The notes: a model not told the origin generated them from the letters alone. DNA of 40,294 nucleotides from Acholeplasmataceae bacterium UBA2284 (GCA_002345705.1 DDWO01000021.1:73721-114014); one strand, 5' to 3'; shown: positions 33,496 to 40,294, numbered from the stretch's first letter. Numbers and translations: made by a program.

Positions 33496-34347
33496 ATGAT
33501 TTTACTAGACGGTTTTAAGGTAGCAAATGAGCGCAATCTGGTACTTAAAGTCAAAATAGATGAGCTTGTTAAACAAAACAAACGTAAACCAAGTCTTTCA
33601 ATTATATTGGTTGGAAATAATCCAGCTAGTCTTTCTTACGTTAAGGGGAAGGGTAAGGCGTGTGAGCTTGTTGGAATAGAGCATAAGCTTTACACTCTTG
33701 ATGAGAATATTGAAGAAAAGGATTTAATTGAATTGATTCAAAATCTAAACAAGGATGAAAATGTGGATGGAATATTACTACAGCTTCCAATACCCAAGCA
33801 TTTAAACGACAACATGCTCATTGATTTAATATCTAAGGATAAAGATGCAGATGGATTCCATGTAATCAACCAAGGAAATCTGTATCAAAAGAAGCAGACA
33901 ATTAAACCTGCAACACCTAAGGGTATTATGTCACTTTTAGAAACCTATAACATCAATGTTTCAGGGATGAATGCTGTGGTCATTGGACGCAGTAATATTG
34001 TTGGATTTCCAGTAGCAAGACTATTGATGGACGCAGGAGCAACCATCACTGTTTGTCATACCAAGACAAAGGATTTATCATTTCACACAAAACAAGCAGA
34101 TCTTTTAGTTGTTTCAGCGGGGCGACCAATGGTTGTTACACGAGAAATGGTAAAACCAGGAGCAATCGTCGTTGATGTTGGTGTAAACCGTGTAGATGGT
34201 AAACTTGTTGGAGATGTGGATTTTGAAGGAATCAAGGAAGTCGCATCATATCTAACACCAGTACCGAAGGGTGTAGGACCAATGACCATCAATGCTTTAT
34301 TAGAAAATACATTCGAATTGTATCAAAAACATATAGGCAATTTATAA
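33496..34347 (+). CDS. folD: Bifunctional methylene-THF dehydrogenase / methenyl-THF cyclohydrolase
   Basis: 283-residue FolD. The catalytic pair is Y48 and K52 in SYVKGKGKACELVGI (family YVxxK). DGILLQLPIPKHL and KDADGFHVINQGNL form the folate site; VVIGRSNIVGFPVARLL forms the NAD(P) site and PVPKGVGPMTINALLENT the C-terminal signature. It interconverts methylene-, methenyl- and formyl-THF. AAGGAG overlaps the fhs stop. No intrinsic terminator follows immediately; the next 347 nt hold the riboswitch RNA described below. Confidence 0.96.
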   Translation: MILLDGFKVANERNLVLKVKIDELVKQNKRKPSLSIILVGNNPASLSYVKGKGKACELVGIEHKLYTLDENIEEKDLIELIQNLNKDENVDGILLQLPIPKHLNDNMLIDLISKDKDADGFHVINQGNLYQKKQTIKPATPKGIMSLLETYNINVSGMNAVVIGRSNIVGFPVARLLMDAGATITVCHTKTKDLSFHTKQADLLVVSAGRPMVVTREMVKPGAIVVDVGVNRVDGKLVGDVDFEGIKEVASYLTPVPKGVGPMTINALLENTFELYQKHIGNL

Positions 34348-34390
34348 TTATTTTAATCTAAAATGATTGTTTAAAAAAAACATTATATTC

Positions 34391-34420
34391 TTTACAAACG
34401 ATTGACTCAACTGCTATAAT
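34391..34420 (+). promoter_or_regulatory. Promoter of the riboswitch RNA
   Basis: TTTACA (34391-34396) and TATAAT (34415-34420) spaced 18 bp, with TGC before the -10 (extended -10). Transcription would start near 34427, so the RNA begins almost at the aptamer. Confidence 0.75.
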
Positions 34421-34430
34421 GGGAATGTAT

Positions 34431-34507
34431 TTAATTATCGTATAGGTTATCTGATTTGGAGATAACGTCTCTACCGTGATGCCAAACATTACGACTACGA
34501 TCATTAA
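34431..34507 (+). ncRNA. Purine riboswitch aptamer, guanine class
   Basis: Three-way junction as in the xpt aptamer. P1: 34431-34442 with 34496-34507 (one mismatch). P2: GTTATCT (34446-34452) with AGATAAC (34460-34466), loop GATTTGG. J2/3: GTCTCTACC (34467-34475), one base different from GTTTCTACC at the position equivalent to U48. P3: CGTGAT (34475-34480) with ATTACG (34488-34493), one G-U pair, loop GCCAAAC. L2 GG and L3 CC can kiss. J3/1 ACTA places C at 34495, the base that pairs with the ligand and selects guanine over adenine; the residue equivalent to U51 is kept (34472), unlike the deoxyguanosine class. Downstream lies ppa, not a purine gene. Confidence 0.85.
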
Positions 34508-34624
34508 ACATGTAGGGGTTGTTTGATTTTTCGTAGCCTTTTGTACAGGTACTTAAATACATCAAAAAACACATAGGGGATAGGTAGCGTCAAGTTTACC
34601 TTAGTATGTGTCTTGAAAAGACGC
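34508..34624 (+). ncRNA. Structured tail of the riboswitch RNA, function unknown
   Basis: CTACGA (34495-34500) can leave P1 and pair with TCGTAG (34531-34536), extended by TCA/TGA and AACA/TGTT: a probable ligand-free alternative helix. No T-run follows it. Further on, ATGTATTTAA (34425-34434) is complementary to TTAAATACAT (34553-34562). A compact element then follows: ACACATA (34569-34575) with TATGTGT (34605-34611), enclosing AGGTA (34582-34586) with TACCT (34597-34601). Its loop begins GCGTC (34587-34591), complementary to GACGC (34620-34624), whose last four bases belong to the terminator stem. No reading frame of note is present. I do not recognise a known family here. Confidence 0.55.
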
Positions 34625-34646
34625 CCACTTTCTGGGTGTTTTTTTT
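34621..34646 (+). terminator. Intrinsic terminator before ppa
   Basis: ACGCCCA (34621-34627) and TGGGTGT (34633-34639) with one G-T wobble around CTTTC, followed by eight T (34639-34646). It is the first proper terminator after the guanine aptamer. Its 5' arm overlaps the possible GCGTC/GACGC pairing. Confidence 0.9.
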
Positions 34647-34655
34647 AGGCATAAA

Positions 34656-34664
34656 TGATAAAAT
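34656..34664 (+). promoter_or_regulatory. Possible extended -10 for ppa
   Basis: TGATAAAAT (34656-34664) is an extended -10 lying after the terminator and 31 nt before the ppa ATG. The -35 region is just the T-tract. If active, ppa would be expressed independently of the upstream RNA. Confidence 0.4.
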
Positions 34665-34694
34665 AGAGATAAGCAAAAAAAGGAGCCTGATTAT

Positions 34695-35225
34695 ATGAAC
34701 ATTTGGCACGATATTGATAGAAGTAGAATACAACCTGATCAATTTATTGCATGTATCGAAATATCTAAAGGAAGTAAGAAAAAATACGAACTCGATAAAG
34801 AGACAGGCATGATTATTTTAGATCGTATACTATTTACATCAACACACTATCCCGCAAACTACGGATTTATTCCTAGAACCTATGCTGGAGATAATGACCC
34901 TCTTGACGTTTTAGTTTTATGTCAGGAAGATATTGAGCCTTTAAGCTTAGTACAATGTTATCCAATCGGAGTTATGAAAATGATTGATTCAGACGAAATC
35001 GATGAAAAAATCATTGCTATCCCTTTTGGAGATCCATCACTTACACAATATAAAGATATTAGCGAATTACCTGCGCATTTATTAACTGAAATGGGACATT
35101 TTTTCGAAGTGTATAAATCACTTGAAGGAAAGAAAACTTATATTTTAGATATTGAAGGTGCTGATGCTGCAAAGAAAATTATTTTACAAAGCATCAAGAC
35201 ATACGAAGAAAAATTTGGTAAATAA
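34695..35225 (+). CDS. ppa: Inorganic pyrophosphatase, family I
   Basis: 176-residue soluble pyrophosphatase that hydrolyses PPi to phosphate. Substrate-binding Lys/Glu residues occur in EISKGSKKKYELD, Tyr/Arg in HYPANYGFIPRT, and the metal-binding acidic signature in DNDPLDVLVL, followed by MIDSDEIDEKIIAIP. The length fits family I (not the DHH family II form found in Bacillus). AGGAG precedes ATG. It lies below a guanine-type riboswitch and terminator, and 14 nt before the YebC-type gene. PPi is released by PRPP-using and nucleotide-polymerising reactions, the only obvious link to purines. Confidence 0.95.
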   Translation: MNIWHDIDRSRIQPDQFIACIEISKGSKKKYELDKETGMIILDRILFTSTHYPANYGFIPRTYAGDNDPLDVLVLCQEDIEPLSLVQCYPIGVMKMIDSDEIDEKIIAIPFGDPSLTQYKDISELPAHLLTEMGHFFEVYKSLEGKKTYILDIEGADAAKKIILQSIKTYEEKFGK

Positions 35226-35239
35226 AGGAAGATAAAAAA

Positions 35240-35959
35240 ATGGGAAGAGCGTTTGAAGTAAGAAAAGTAGCAATGGGAAAGACAGCTGCTGCAAAAAGCA
35301 AGGTGTATGCTAAATATGGAAAAGAAATCTATATGGCTGCCAAGGCTGGATCTCCAGACCCTGATACAAATCAGGCACTAAAGAGAATTATTGAAAGAGC
35401 TAAAAAAGAACAGGTTACATCTGATGTCATCAAAAGAGCGATTGATAAAGCTAAAGGTGGCTCTGATGAAACATATACATCAATTCGTTATGAAGGGTTT
35501 GGACCAGGAAGTTCAATGCTTATCGTTGAATGTCTATCAGATAATGTAAATAGAACAATTGCTGAAGTCAGAAATTGCTTTACTAAAACCGGTGGGAAAT
35601 TAGGTATATCAGGTTCAGTTGTTCATCAATTCAACCACAACGCTGTTTTCTCATTACCTGGTGTTACAGAAGATCAAGTTTTAGAAATATTAGTAAATAA
35701 TGATTTAGATGTTTCAGATATTGAAACTGATGAAGCAGGGGTTACGATTTATGGGGCAAGTAATGACTATAATTTGATTAGAACCGCTATATCAGAAACA
35801 ATGCCAGAATTAGAATTAGATGCCGATGAAATCATGTGGCTTCCAATCATGGAAACAACCTTAGATTTAGAAGAGGATCAGGAAAAATTTGAGCGCCTTT
35901 TAGCTATGCTTGATGAAATCGATGATGTTCAAGAAGTTTACCATAATGTTATTCTATAA
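35240..35959 (+). CDS. YebC/PmpR family protein
   Basis: 239-residue YebC-type protein. The N-terminal basic domain (GRAFEVRKVAMGKTAAAKSK, then YAKYGKEIYMAAKAGSPDPDTN) is followed by two alpha/beta domains with YEGFGPGSSMLIVECLSDN and NRTIAEVRNCFTK. The start MGRAFEVRK differs from the common MAGHSKW of YebC and resembles the YeeN/YrbC branch (MGRKWNNIK). Members have been described as transcription regulators and, more recently, as translation factors helping at proline runs. AAAGGAAG precedes ATG. It is co-transcribed with ppa and closed by a terminator. Confidence 0.9.
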   Translation: MGRAFEVRKVAMGKTAAAKSKVYAKYGKEIYMAAKAGSPDPDTNQALKRIIERAKKEQVTSDVIKRAIDKAKGGSDETYTSIRYEGFGPGSSMLIVECLSDNVNRTIAEVRNCFTKTGGKLGISGSVVHQFNHNAVFSLPGVTEDQVLEILVNNDLDVSDIETDEAGVTIYGASNDYNLIRTAISETMPELELDADEIMWLPIMETTLDLEEDQEKFERLLAMLDEIDDVQEVYHNVIL

Positions 35960-36013
35960 AAGAGAAATTATAAAATTGACAATAAATAGATAAAAAAACA
36001 GAAAAACTTAACT

Positions 36014-36048
36014 AAGGACAGGGTTCAATTTAATGAAATCTGTCTTTT
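36014..36048 (+). terminator. Intrinsic terminator after the YebC-type gene
   Basis: AAGGACAG (36014-36021) pairs with CTGTCTTT (36040-36047, one G-T pair); TTCA/TGAA extend the stem internally. The tail is TTTT. Confidence 0.7.
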
Positions 36049-36064
36049 AATTTGTATCTTATTA

Positions 36065-36073
36065 TGTTATAAT
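36065..36073 (+). promoter_or_regulatory. Extended -10 promoter for glyA-rnf
   Basis: TGTTATAAT (36065-36073) is an extended -10, 28 nt before the glyA ATG. The -35 (TTTTAA at 36045-36050) overlaps the terminator tail and is weak. Confidence 0.6.
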
Positions 36074-36101
36074 AATACGAGGAAATAACGAGGAGGACAG
36101 A

Positions 36102-37349
36102 ATGAATTTAATAAATATCGATCCAATCATCGATGAAATTATTCTTAAGGAAAAGAATAGACAGGAAGAACACATCGAGTTGATTGCTTCTGAAAACTTT
36201 GTTTCACAAGCGGTATTGGATGCTCAAGGCTCAATTTTCACAAATAAATATGCTGAAGGATATCCCAAGAAAAGATATTATGGAGGCTGTGAATTTGCTG
36301 ATGAGATTGAGAGCTTAGCGATTGAAAGATTGAAAAGATTGTTTAATGCGAAATTTGTTAACGTTCAACCACATTCTGGATCTCAGGCGAATATGGCAGT
36401 TTATATGGGTTTATTAAATCCAGGAGATGTTATTTTAGGTATGTCACTTGCTGAAGGTGGACACTTGACCCATGGATTTCATTTAAACTTTTCAGGTAAA
36501 ATATATAAATCTGTTTTTTATGGCGTCGATCCAGTTACTGAGTTGATTGATTATGACAAGGTTCTTGAAATTGCAAAAGAAGTTCAACCTAAGTTGATTA
36601 TTGCAGGAGCAAGCGCTTATTCACGAATTATTGATTTTAAGAAATTTAGAGAAATAGCTGATGAGGTCGGAGCTTATCTTCATGTCGATATGGCGCATAT
36701 CGCAGGACTCATCGCTGCAGGGCTTCACCCATCTCCACTGCCATACGCTCATGCAGTGACTTCAACCACGCACAAGACACTAAGAGGTCCACGTGGTGGA
36801 ATCATCTTAACCAATGATGAAGAGATAGCTAAAAAGATTGATAAGGCTGTGTTCCCTGGAATGCAAGGGGGACCGCTAATGCATGTTATTGCAGCAAAAG
36901 CTGTTTCATTTCATGAAGCATTACAACCAGAGTTTAAAGCATATCAAGAGCAAGTGATTAAAAATGCAAAGGCATTAGCAAATGAAATGCAAAAATTAGG
37001 ATATAGAGTTGTCAGTGGTGGAACGGATAACCATCTTATGCTTGTTGACGTTAAGGAAAGACATAATATCACAGGACTTGATGCTGAAAAATTACTACAC
37101 AAGGTTAGTATTACTTGTAATAAAAATGGTTTACCTTTCGATAAGGAAAAACCCGCATACGCGAGTGGAATTCGTTTAGGAACACCTGCAGTTACAACTA
37201 GGGGATTTAAAGAAAACGAAATGAAGATGATAGCTATTTGGATTGACTCTGCACTTGCAAATAAAGAGAATCCTGAGAAATTAGCTGAAATTAATAAAGA
37301 AGTCATTGAACTTACTAAAAAATATCCATTATACAAGAAGGGAGTATAA
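36102..37349 (+). CDS. glyA: Serine hydroxymethyltransferase
   Basis: 415-residue PLP enzyme exchanging serine + THF with glycine + methylene-THF. The PLP lysine is K225 in VTSTTHKTLRGPRGG. Other family blocks: IELIASENFVS, TNKYAEGYPKKRYYGG, VDMAHIAGLIAAG and RLGTPAVTTRGF. Length is standard. CGAGGAGG precedes ATG. Its stop is only 3 nt before the rnfC ATG, so it heads the rnf operon, an unexpected partner. With FolD and Fhs nearby it completes the C1-folate set. Confidence 0.96.
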   Translation: MNLINIDPIIDEIILKEKNRQEEHIELIASENFVSQAVLDAQGSIFTNKYAEGYPKKRYYGGCEFADEIESLAIERLKRLFNAKFVNVQPHSGSQANMAVYMGLLNPGDVILGMSLAEGGHLTHGFHLNFSGKIYKSVFYGVDPVTELIDYDKVLEIAKEVQPKLIIAGASAYSRIIDFKKFREIADEVGAYLHVDMAHIAGLIAAGLHPSPLPYAHAVTSTTHKTLRGPRGGIILTNDEEIAKKIDKAVFPGMQGGPLMHVIAAKAVSFHEALQPEFKAYQEQVIKNAKALANEMQKLGYRVVSGGTDNHLMLVDVKERHNITGLDAEKLLHKVSITCNKNGLPFDKEKPAYASGIRLGTPAVTTRGFKENEMKMIAIWIDSALANKENPEKLAEINKEVIELTKKYPLYKKGV

Positions 37350-37352
37350 CAA

Positions 37353-38651
37353 ATGATAGCAAAAACAAAAAATATCCCAGATGGCAAAAAAGCTTTAAAA
37401 GAACTGCCAATATTGCACTATCTTGATGCGGACTATGTTTACTATCCTGTTACAAGTGCACGTTGCCCTGAAGGGGAAACCTGCGTTAGAGGTGGTCAGT
37501 TCGTTAAGGTTGGGGAAATCGTAGGAACGAGAAAGGGTGCCTTTTTTGAGCAACCTATGCATTCTACGGTAAGTGGTGAAGTCGTTGGATATGAAAAGCA
37601 TATCGATCAAAGTGGAAAAGTTGTTGACTGTCTGATTGTCAAAAACGACAAAAAATACGAATTCCATGATTCAATTATTGAAAGATCAGAGGAAGAAATC
37701 GACAAACTTACTAAGGAAGAATATATCCAAATTGTTAAAGATGCTGGTTTAGTTGGATTAGGAGGAAGTGCATTTCCATCTTATATCAAACTTGAAACAA
37801 AGGACACGATTAATGTCGTTATTGCTAACGGTGTTGAATGTGAACCTAATTTAATTGCCGACTATTCTTTAATGATGAATAATCCAAGAGAAATCATCAA
37901 AGGCTTGATTTATGCAATGAAGGCTTCTGGTGCACCAAAAGGTATTATCGCTATTAAGAGAAAATACAAGGAAATCGAAGAAAGATTGAAGTTTGCACTT
38001 CAAGAATTCACTGAATATGACATTCAAGTCGTCAAGGTTGGAAATTACTATCCACAAGGATGGGAACTTGCTATGATTAAGAATGCTCTAGGAATTAAGA
38101 TTCCTCAAGGAGAACTACTTTCAAAATATGGGGTTCTTAATTTTAACGTTTCAACACTTCAAAGTATTTATAATGCAGTTAAAAAGAGACTTCCAGTTTT
38201 AGAACGCCTATTTACAATTAGTGGTGATGGTATCCATAATAAGAGTTTTAGAGCACGCATTGGTACATTAGTTACTGATCTAGTTGAATTAGCAGGCGGT
38301 TATAAGGAAGAAGAAACGAAAAAGGTCATGATATTAGGCGGACCAATGATGGGTACGAATATCCTGCGTGATGACATTGTCATGACACATACAACGACAA
38401 GTTTGATCGTCATGAACGAGAAAATTGATAAAGAAGAGCCTTGTATCCATTGTGCTTCCTGTGTTTATTCTTGTCCAGTTGAAATTCAACCAGTTCAAAT
38501 TATGAATGCTTATAAATTAAGAGATAAAGAAACTTTAAAAGTTTTAGAGGTCAATAAGTGTATTGAATGTGGATTATGTTCATTTGTATGTCCATCTAAG
38601 ATTCACTTGACAGAGTACATGCGTTCCGGAAAACGCTTTGTTAATAAATAG
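37353..38651 (+). CDS. rnfC: Rnf complex subunit RnfC
   Basis: 432-residue peripheral iron-sulfur/flavin subunit of the ferredoxin:NAD+ oxidoreductase. The N-terminal barrel is rich in FVKVGEIVG and MHSTVSGEVVGYE. The NADH/FMN-binding region includes GLVGLGGSAFPSYIKL and IANGVECEPNLIADY. The C-terminus carries two [4Fe-4S] motifs: C364, C367, C370, C374 and C403, C406, C409, C413. Length is that of the short RnfC form without the long C-terminal repeats of proteobacterial RsxC. AAGGGAG upstream lies at the glyA end, so the two genes are coupled. Confidence 0.95.
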   Translation: MIAKTKNIPDGKKALKELPILHYLDADYVYYPVTSARCPEGETCVRGGQFVKVGEIVGTRKGAFFEQPMHSTVSGEVVGYEKHIDQSGKVVDCLIVKNDKKYEFHDSIIERSEEEIDKLTKEEYIQIVKDAGLVGLGGSAFPSYIKLETKDTINVVIANGVECEPNLIADYSLMMNNPREIIKGLIYAMKASGAPKGIIAIKRKYKEIEERLKFALQEFTEYDIQVVKVGNYYPQGWELAMIKNALGIKIPQGELLSKYGVLNFNVSTLQSIYNAVKKRLPVLERLFTISGDGIHNKSFRARIGTLVTDLVELAGGYKEEETKKVMILGGPMMGTNILRDDIVMTHTTTSLIVMNEKIDKEEPCIHCASCVYSCPVEIQPVQIMNAYKLRDKETLKVLEVNKCIECGLCSFVCPSKIHLTEYMRSGKRFVNK

Positions 38652-38661
38652 GAGGAAAAAT

Positions 38662-39738
38662 ATGCAAGCAGTTAAACAAACGAGCCCCTATGTTCGTAAA
38701 GATGTCAGTACTAAGCGCATGATGATTGATGTCTTAATTGCATTAATCCCAGTCGTTGCGTTTGCAATCTACCGTTTTGGCTGGGATGCGATTATTCGTA
38801 TTCTAGTATCCTTAGTGGTGATGATTGGCTTAGAAGCAATTGCATTTGGAATGATGCAAAAGCCATCTAAGAGTGAAAAATGGATTGAAAGATTAAAATC
38901 AAGATATGAAAACTACACAATAAACAACATTACGGCATCAGCAGTTAGTGCCGTGATCTTCGCAATGCTAGTACCTAGTAAATTACCAATTTACGCGGTT
39001 ATTGCCGGTGCTTCATTTGGTATCATTATTGCAAAAATGCTTTTTGGTGGATTAGGCTCCAATATCTTTAATGTTGCTGCAGCCGGTCGTATCTTTATTG
39101 CATTAGCATTAACCAATATGTTTGCAGGAACCTATGTTGGTGTAGATATGGTTGCAGGTGGAACAGCATTAACAACACTTAGAAGTGGTTTGCTTTTTCC
39201 AAGTGCATTAAATAGCTACTCGATTTCAGACCTTTTCTTTGGAAATATTCCAGGTGCAATGGGAGAAATCAGTGCAGCTGCAATTTTAATTGGTGCAGCT
39301 TACTTATTGATTCGTCGTTCTGCAGATTATAGAGTGATGCTTTCCTCTACATTAACATTTATGATTTTAATGTTTTTAGTGGGATTGAAGCTATACCCAG
39401 GTCAAGCACTTGATTATACACTTTATCAATTATTTGCAGGTGGATTAATGTTTGGGGTTGTATTTATGATTACAGACCCAGTGACTTCTCCAGTAACAAG
39501 ACCTGGTCGTTGGCTATATGGTTTAATGGTTGGAGCGTTGGTCGTCCTTATTCGTTTATTCGGTGCTTATCCAGAAGGATTTGCATTCGCATTATTATTC
39601 TCAAATATGTTTGTTCCATTAATTGATTTTCCTAAATGGGCAACAAATAAGATTAAACCAGCATTTGTAGCAAGTTATGTTGTATTGCTTGTTATTTTAG
39701 GCTTGGTTGTATTCTTTGGTGTTGGAGGTGCTGTATGA
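38662..39738 (+). CDS. rnfD: Rnf complex subunit RnfD
   Basis: 358-residue membrane subunit with about nine spans (for example MMIDVLIALIPVVAFAIYRF, ITASAVSAVIFAMLVP, MLSSTLTFMILMFLVGL). The covalent flavin site is recognisable: VAGGTALTTL aligns with the family VSGATPLT, with T168 as the probable FMN-linked Thr. The block FNVAAAGRIFIALALTN and FMITDPVTSPVTRPGR are family features. ATG 38662 follows AGGAGG by 6 nt; the upstream TTG extension (38638) would read through the Shine-Dalgarno and is rejected. The stop overlaps the rnfG start. Confidence 0.94.
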   Translation: MQAVKQTSPYVRKDVSTKRMMIDVLIALIPVVAFAIYRFGWDAIIRILVSLVVMIGLEAIAFGMMQKPSKSEKWIERLKSRYENYTINNITASAVSAVIFAMLVPSKLPIYAVIAGASFGIIIAKMLFGGLGSNIFNVAAAGRIFIALALTNMFAGTYVGVDMVAGGTALTTLRSGLLFPSALNSYSISDLFFGNIPGAMGEISAAAILIGAAYLLIRRSADYRVMLSSTLTFMILMFLVGLKLYPGQALDYTLYQLFAGGLMFGVVFMITDPVTSPVTRPGRWLYGLMVGALVVLIRLFGAYPEGFAFALLFSNMFVPLIDFPKWATNKIKPAFVASYVVLLVILGLVVFFGVGGAV

Positions 39739-40294
39739 TGAAAAAACCTATAGTTCATTACACCTTCGTATTGATGGTTGTCTCTATTGTCTGTGGAATC
39801 ATGATAAGTGCAGTCAATGCAATTACTGCTCCAATCATTCAAAGCAATATAGATAAAGCACAAGCTGCTGCATATCGTTTAGTATTACCAGCAGGAGAAA
39901 CATTTACAGAAATCGATGATGTTGAGTTTCCTGCTACAATCCTTACAGTAGTAGAAGCAAAAGCAGGAGCAAATGTTGTTGGGTATGTTTATACAGCATA
40001 TACTACAAATAAATTTGGTTATATGAGAGTTGTTGTTGCTGTAAGTCCTACAGGAACAATACTCGGGGCTGACTTTATTGAAATCAATCAAACATATCAA
40101 GTGGATGGAACAAGAACAAATCTTTCACTATATGTTGGTTCTTCAATTACAAGCCTTGCACCATCAGGAGATATTGTATCTGGTGCTACAGGAAGCTTGA
40201 ATAGTTTGGTAGCAATGCTTAGAGATGTTGCAGCTGCACACGCTTTAGTTGTGGTTGCTCCAGCAGATCCTTATGAAGCTTGGTTTGGTGCTGG
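39735..40294 (+). CDS. rnfG: Rnf complex subunit RnfG (partial, runs off the window)
   Basis: The 5' part, ~186 codons, of an RnfG/NqrC-type subunit with no stop before the end of the window. One N-terminal membrane span (VLMVVSIVCGIMISAVNAIT) is followed by a periplasmic-side flavin domain. The FMN-attachment motif SGATGS is at about residues 149-154, with T152 as the linkage residue. ATG 39735 and 39738 are adjacent and both possible; the first overlaps the rnfD stop (ATGA), with GGAGGTG upstream. RnfG, D and C together show that an Rnf operon continues to the right, expected to include rnfE, rnfA and rnfB. Confidence 0.9.
   Translation, partial: MMKKPIVHYTFVLMVVSIVCGIMISAVNAITAPIIQSNIDKAQAAAYRLVLPAGETFTEIDDVEFPATILTVVEAKAGANVVGYVYTAYTTNKFGYMRVVVAVSPTGTILGADFIEINQTYQVDGTRTNLSLYVGSSITSLAPSGDIVSGATGSLNSLVAMLRDVAAAHALVVVAPADPYEAWFGA

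Noticed and set aside
34431..34507. Aptamer as an adenine or 2'-deoxyguanosine riboswitch
   Set aside because: The specificity base is C (34495), not U as in adenine riboswitches, and the U51-equivalent (34472) is unchanged, unlike the deoxyguanosine class. The only J2/3 change is at a flipped-out position.
34569..34646. Second domain of the ppa leader as a cyclic-di-GMP-I, THF or PRPP (ykkC) riboswitch
   Set aside because: AGGTAGCG...TTACCT faintly recalls the end of the GEMM-I motif, but the other conserved blocks of that class are missing. The conserved blocks of THF and ykkC-type RNAs are absent too.
36944..37387. 147-codon minus-strand ORF over the end of glyA
   Set aside because: Antisense shadow of the conserved glyA frame, with a composition that merely mirrors it.
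1..40294. CRISPR arrays, insertion sequences, prophage genes, tRNA or rRNA genes
   Set aside because: Read for direct repeats with regular spacers, transposase or integrase motifs and tRNA-like cloverleaf ends; none seen. I cannot exclude very degenerate remnants by eye.
1..40294. Mycoplasma genetic code (TGA as Trp)
   Set aside because: Several conserved genes end at TGA exactly where the family ends, and Trp residues are encoded by TGG.

Overview
The window is chromosomal DNA from an AT-rich, Gram-positive-type bacterium, read near its replication origin. Gene content and order (yaaA-recF-gyrB-gyrA, serS, then rnmV-rsmA-ispE-spoVG-prs-pth-mfd) match the origin-proximal arrangement of Bacillota. 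TGA acts as a stop (in the ltaS-like gene, popT, rnmV, prs, fhs and rnfD), so the code is standard and not that of Mycoplasma/Spiroplasma. Standard code, PduL as phosphotransacetylase, an LtaS-like enzyme, pyruvate formate-lyase and an Rnf complex together suggest a fermentative, anaerobic, free-living relative of Acholeplasma/Izemoplasma. That placement is inference from gene content, not from a phylogenetic tree.

Layout. 1-5.9 kb: replication/repair block yaaA, recF, gyrB, gyrA. 5.9-7.4 kb: an accessory-looking patch with a minus-strand HTH+TPR regulator of Rgg/RNPP type, a divergent 56-codon ORF of unknown function, several hairpins and three 7-G runs. 7.4-13.9 kb: envelope genes, namely an LTA-synthase-like enzyme, a DUF1361 membrane protein, galE, uppP (minus strand), a DUF368/PopT-type undecaprenyl-phosphate translocase and galU. 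13.9-15.5 kb: T-box leader (UCU serine specifier) and serS. 15.6-17.9 kb: an OmpR-type two-component pair and a convergent HIT hydrolase. 18-28.7 kb: pduL, an HD phosphohydrolase, rnmV, rsmA, ispE, spoVG, prs, pth, mfd and an aromatic-type aminotransferase. 28.8-37.3 kb: pflB, pflA, fhs, folD, a guanine-type riboswitch with a long structured tail, ppa, a YebC-type regulator and glyA. 37.3 kb to the end: rnfC, rnfD and a partial rnfG, running off the edge.

How the genes fit together. PflB/PflA produce acetyl-CoA and formate. PduL converts acetyl-CoA to acetyl-phosphate. Fhs charges formate onto tetrahydrofolate, FolD interconverts the C1-folates and GlyA links them to serine/glycine, so fermentation feeds C1 supply for purine and glycine metabolism. 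Rnf couples ferredoxin:NAD+ electron transfer to an ion gradient. GalE and GalU supply UDP-sugars, the LtaS-like enzyme may build glycerophosphate-containing surface polymer, and UppP and PopT dephosphorylate and flip undecaprenyl carrier.

Most interesting points: the guanine riboswitch not followed by a purine gene, with about 140 nt of extra structure that includes a possible pseudoknot touching the terminator ahead of ppa; and the ltaS-like promoter patch with a perfect operator-like palindrome, G7 Shine-Dalgarno-like runs, a hairpin that displays G7 in its loop, and a neighbouring peptide-sensor-like regulator.
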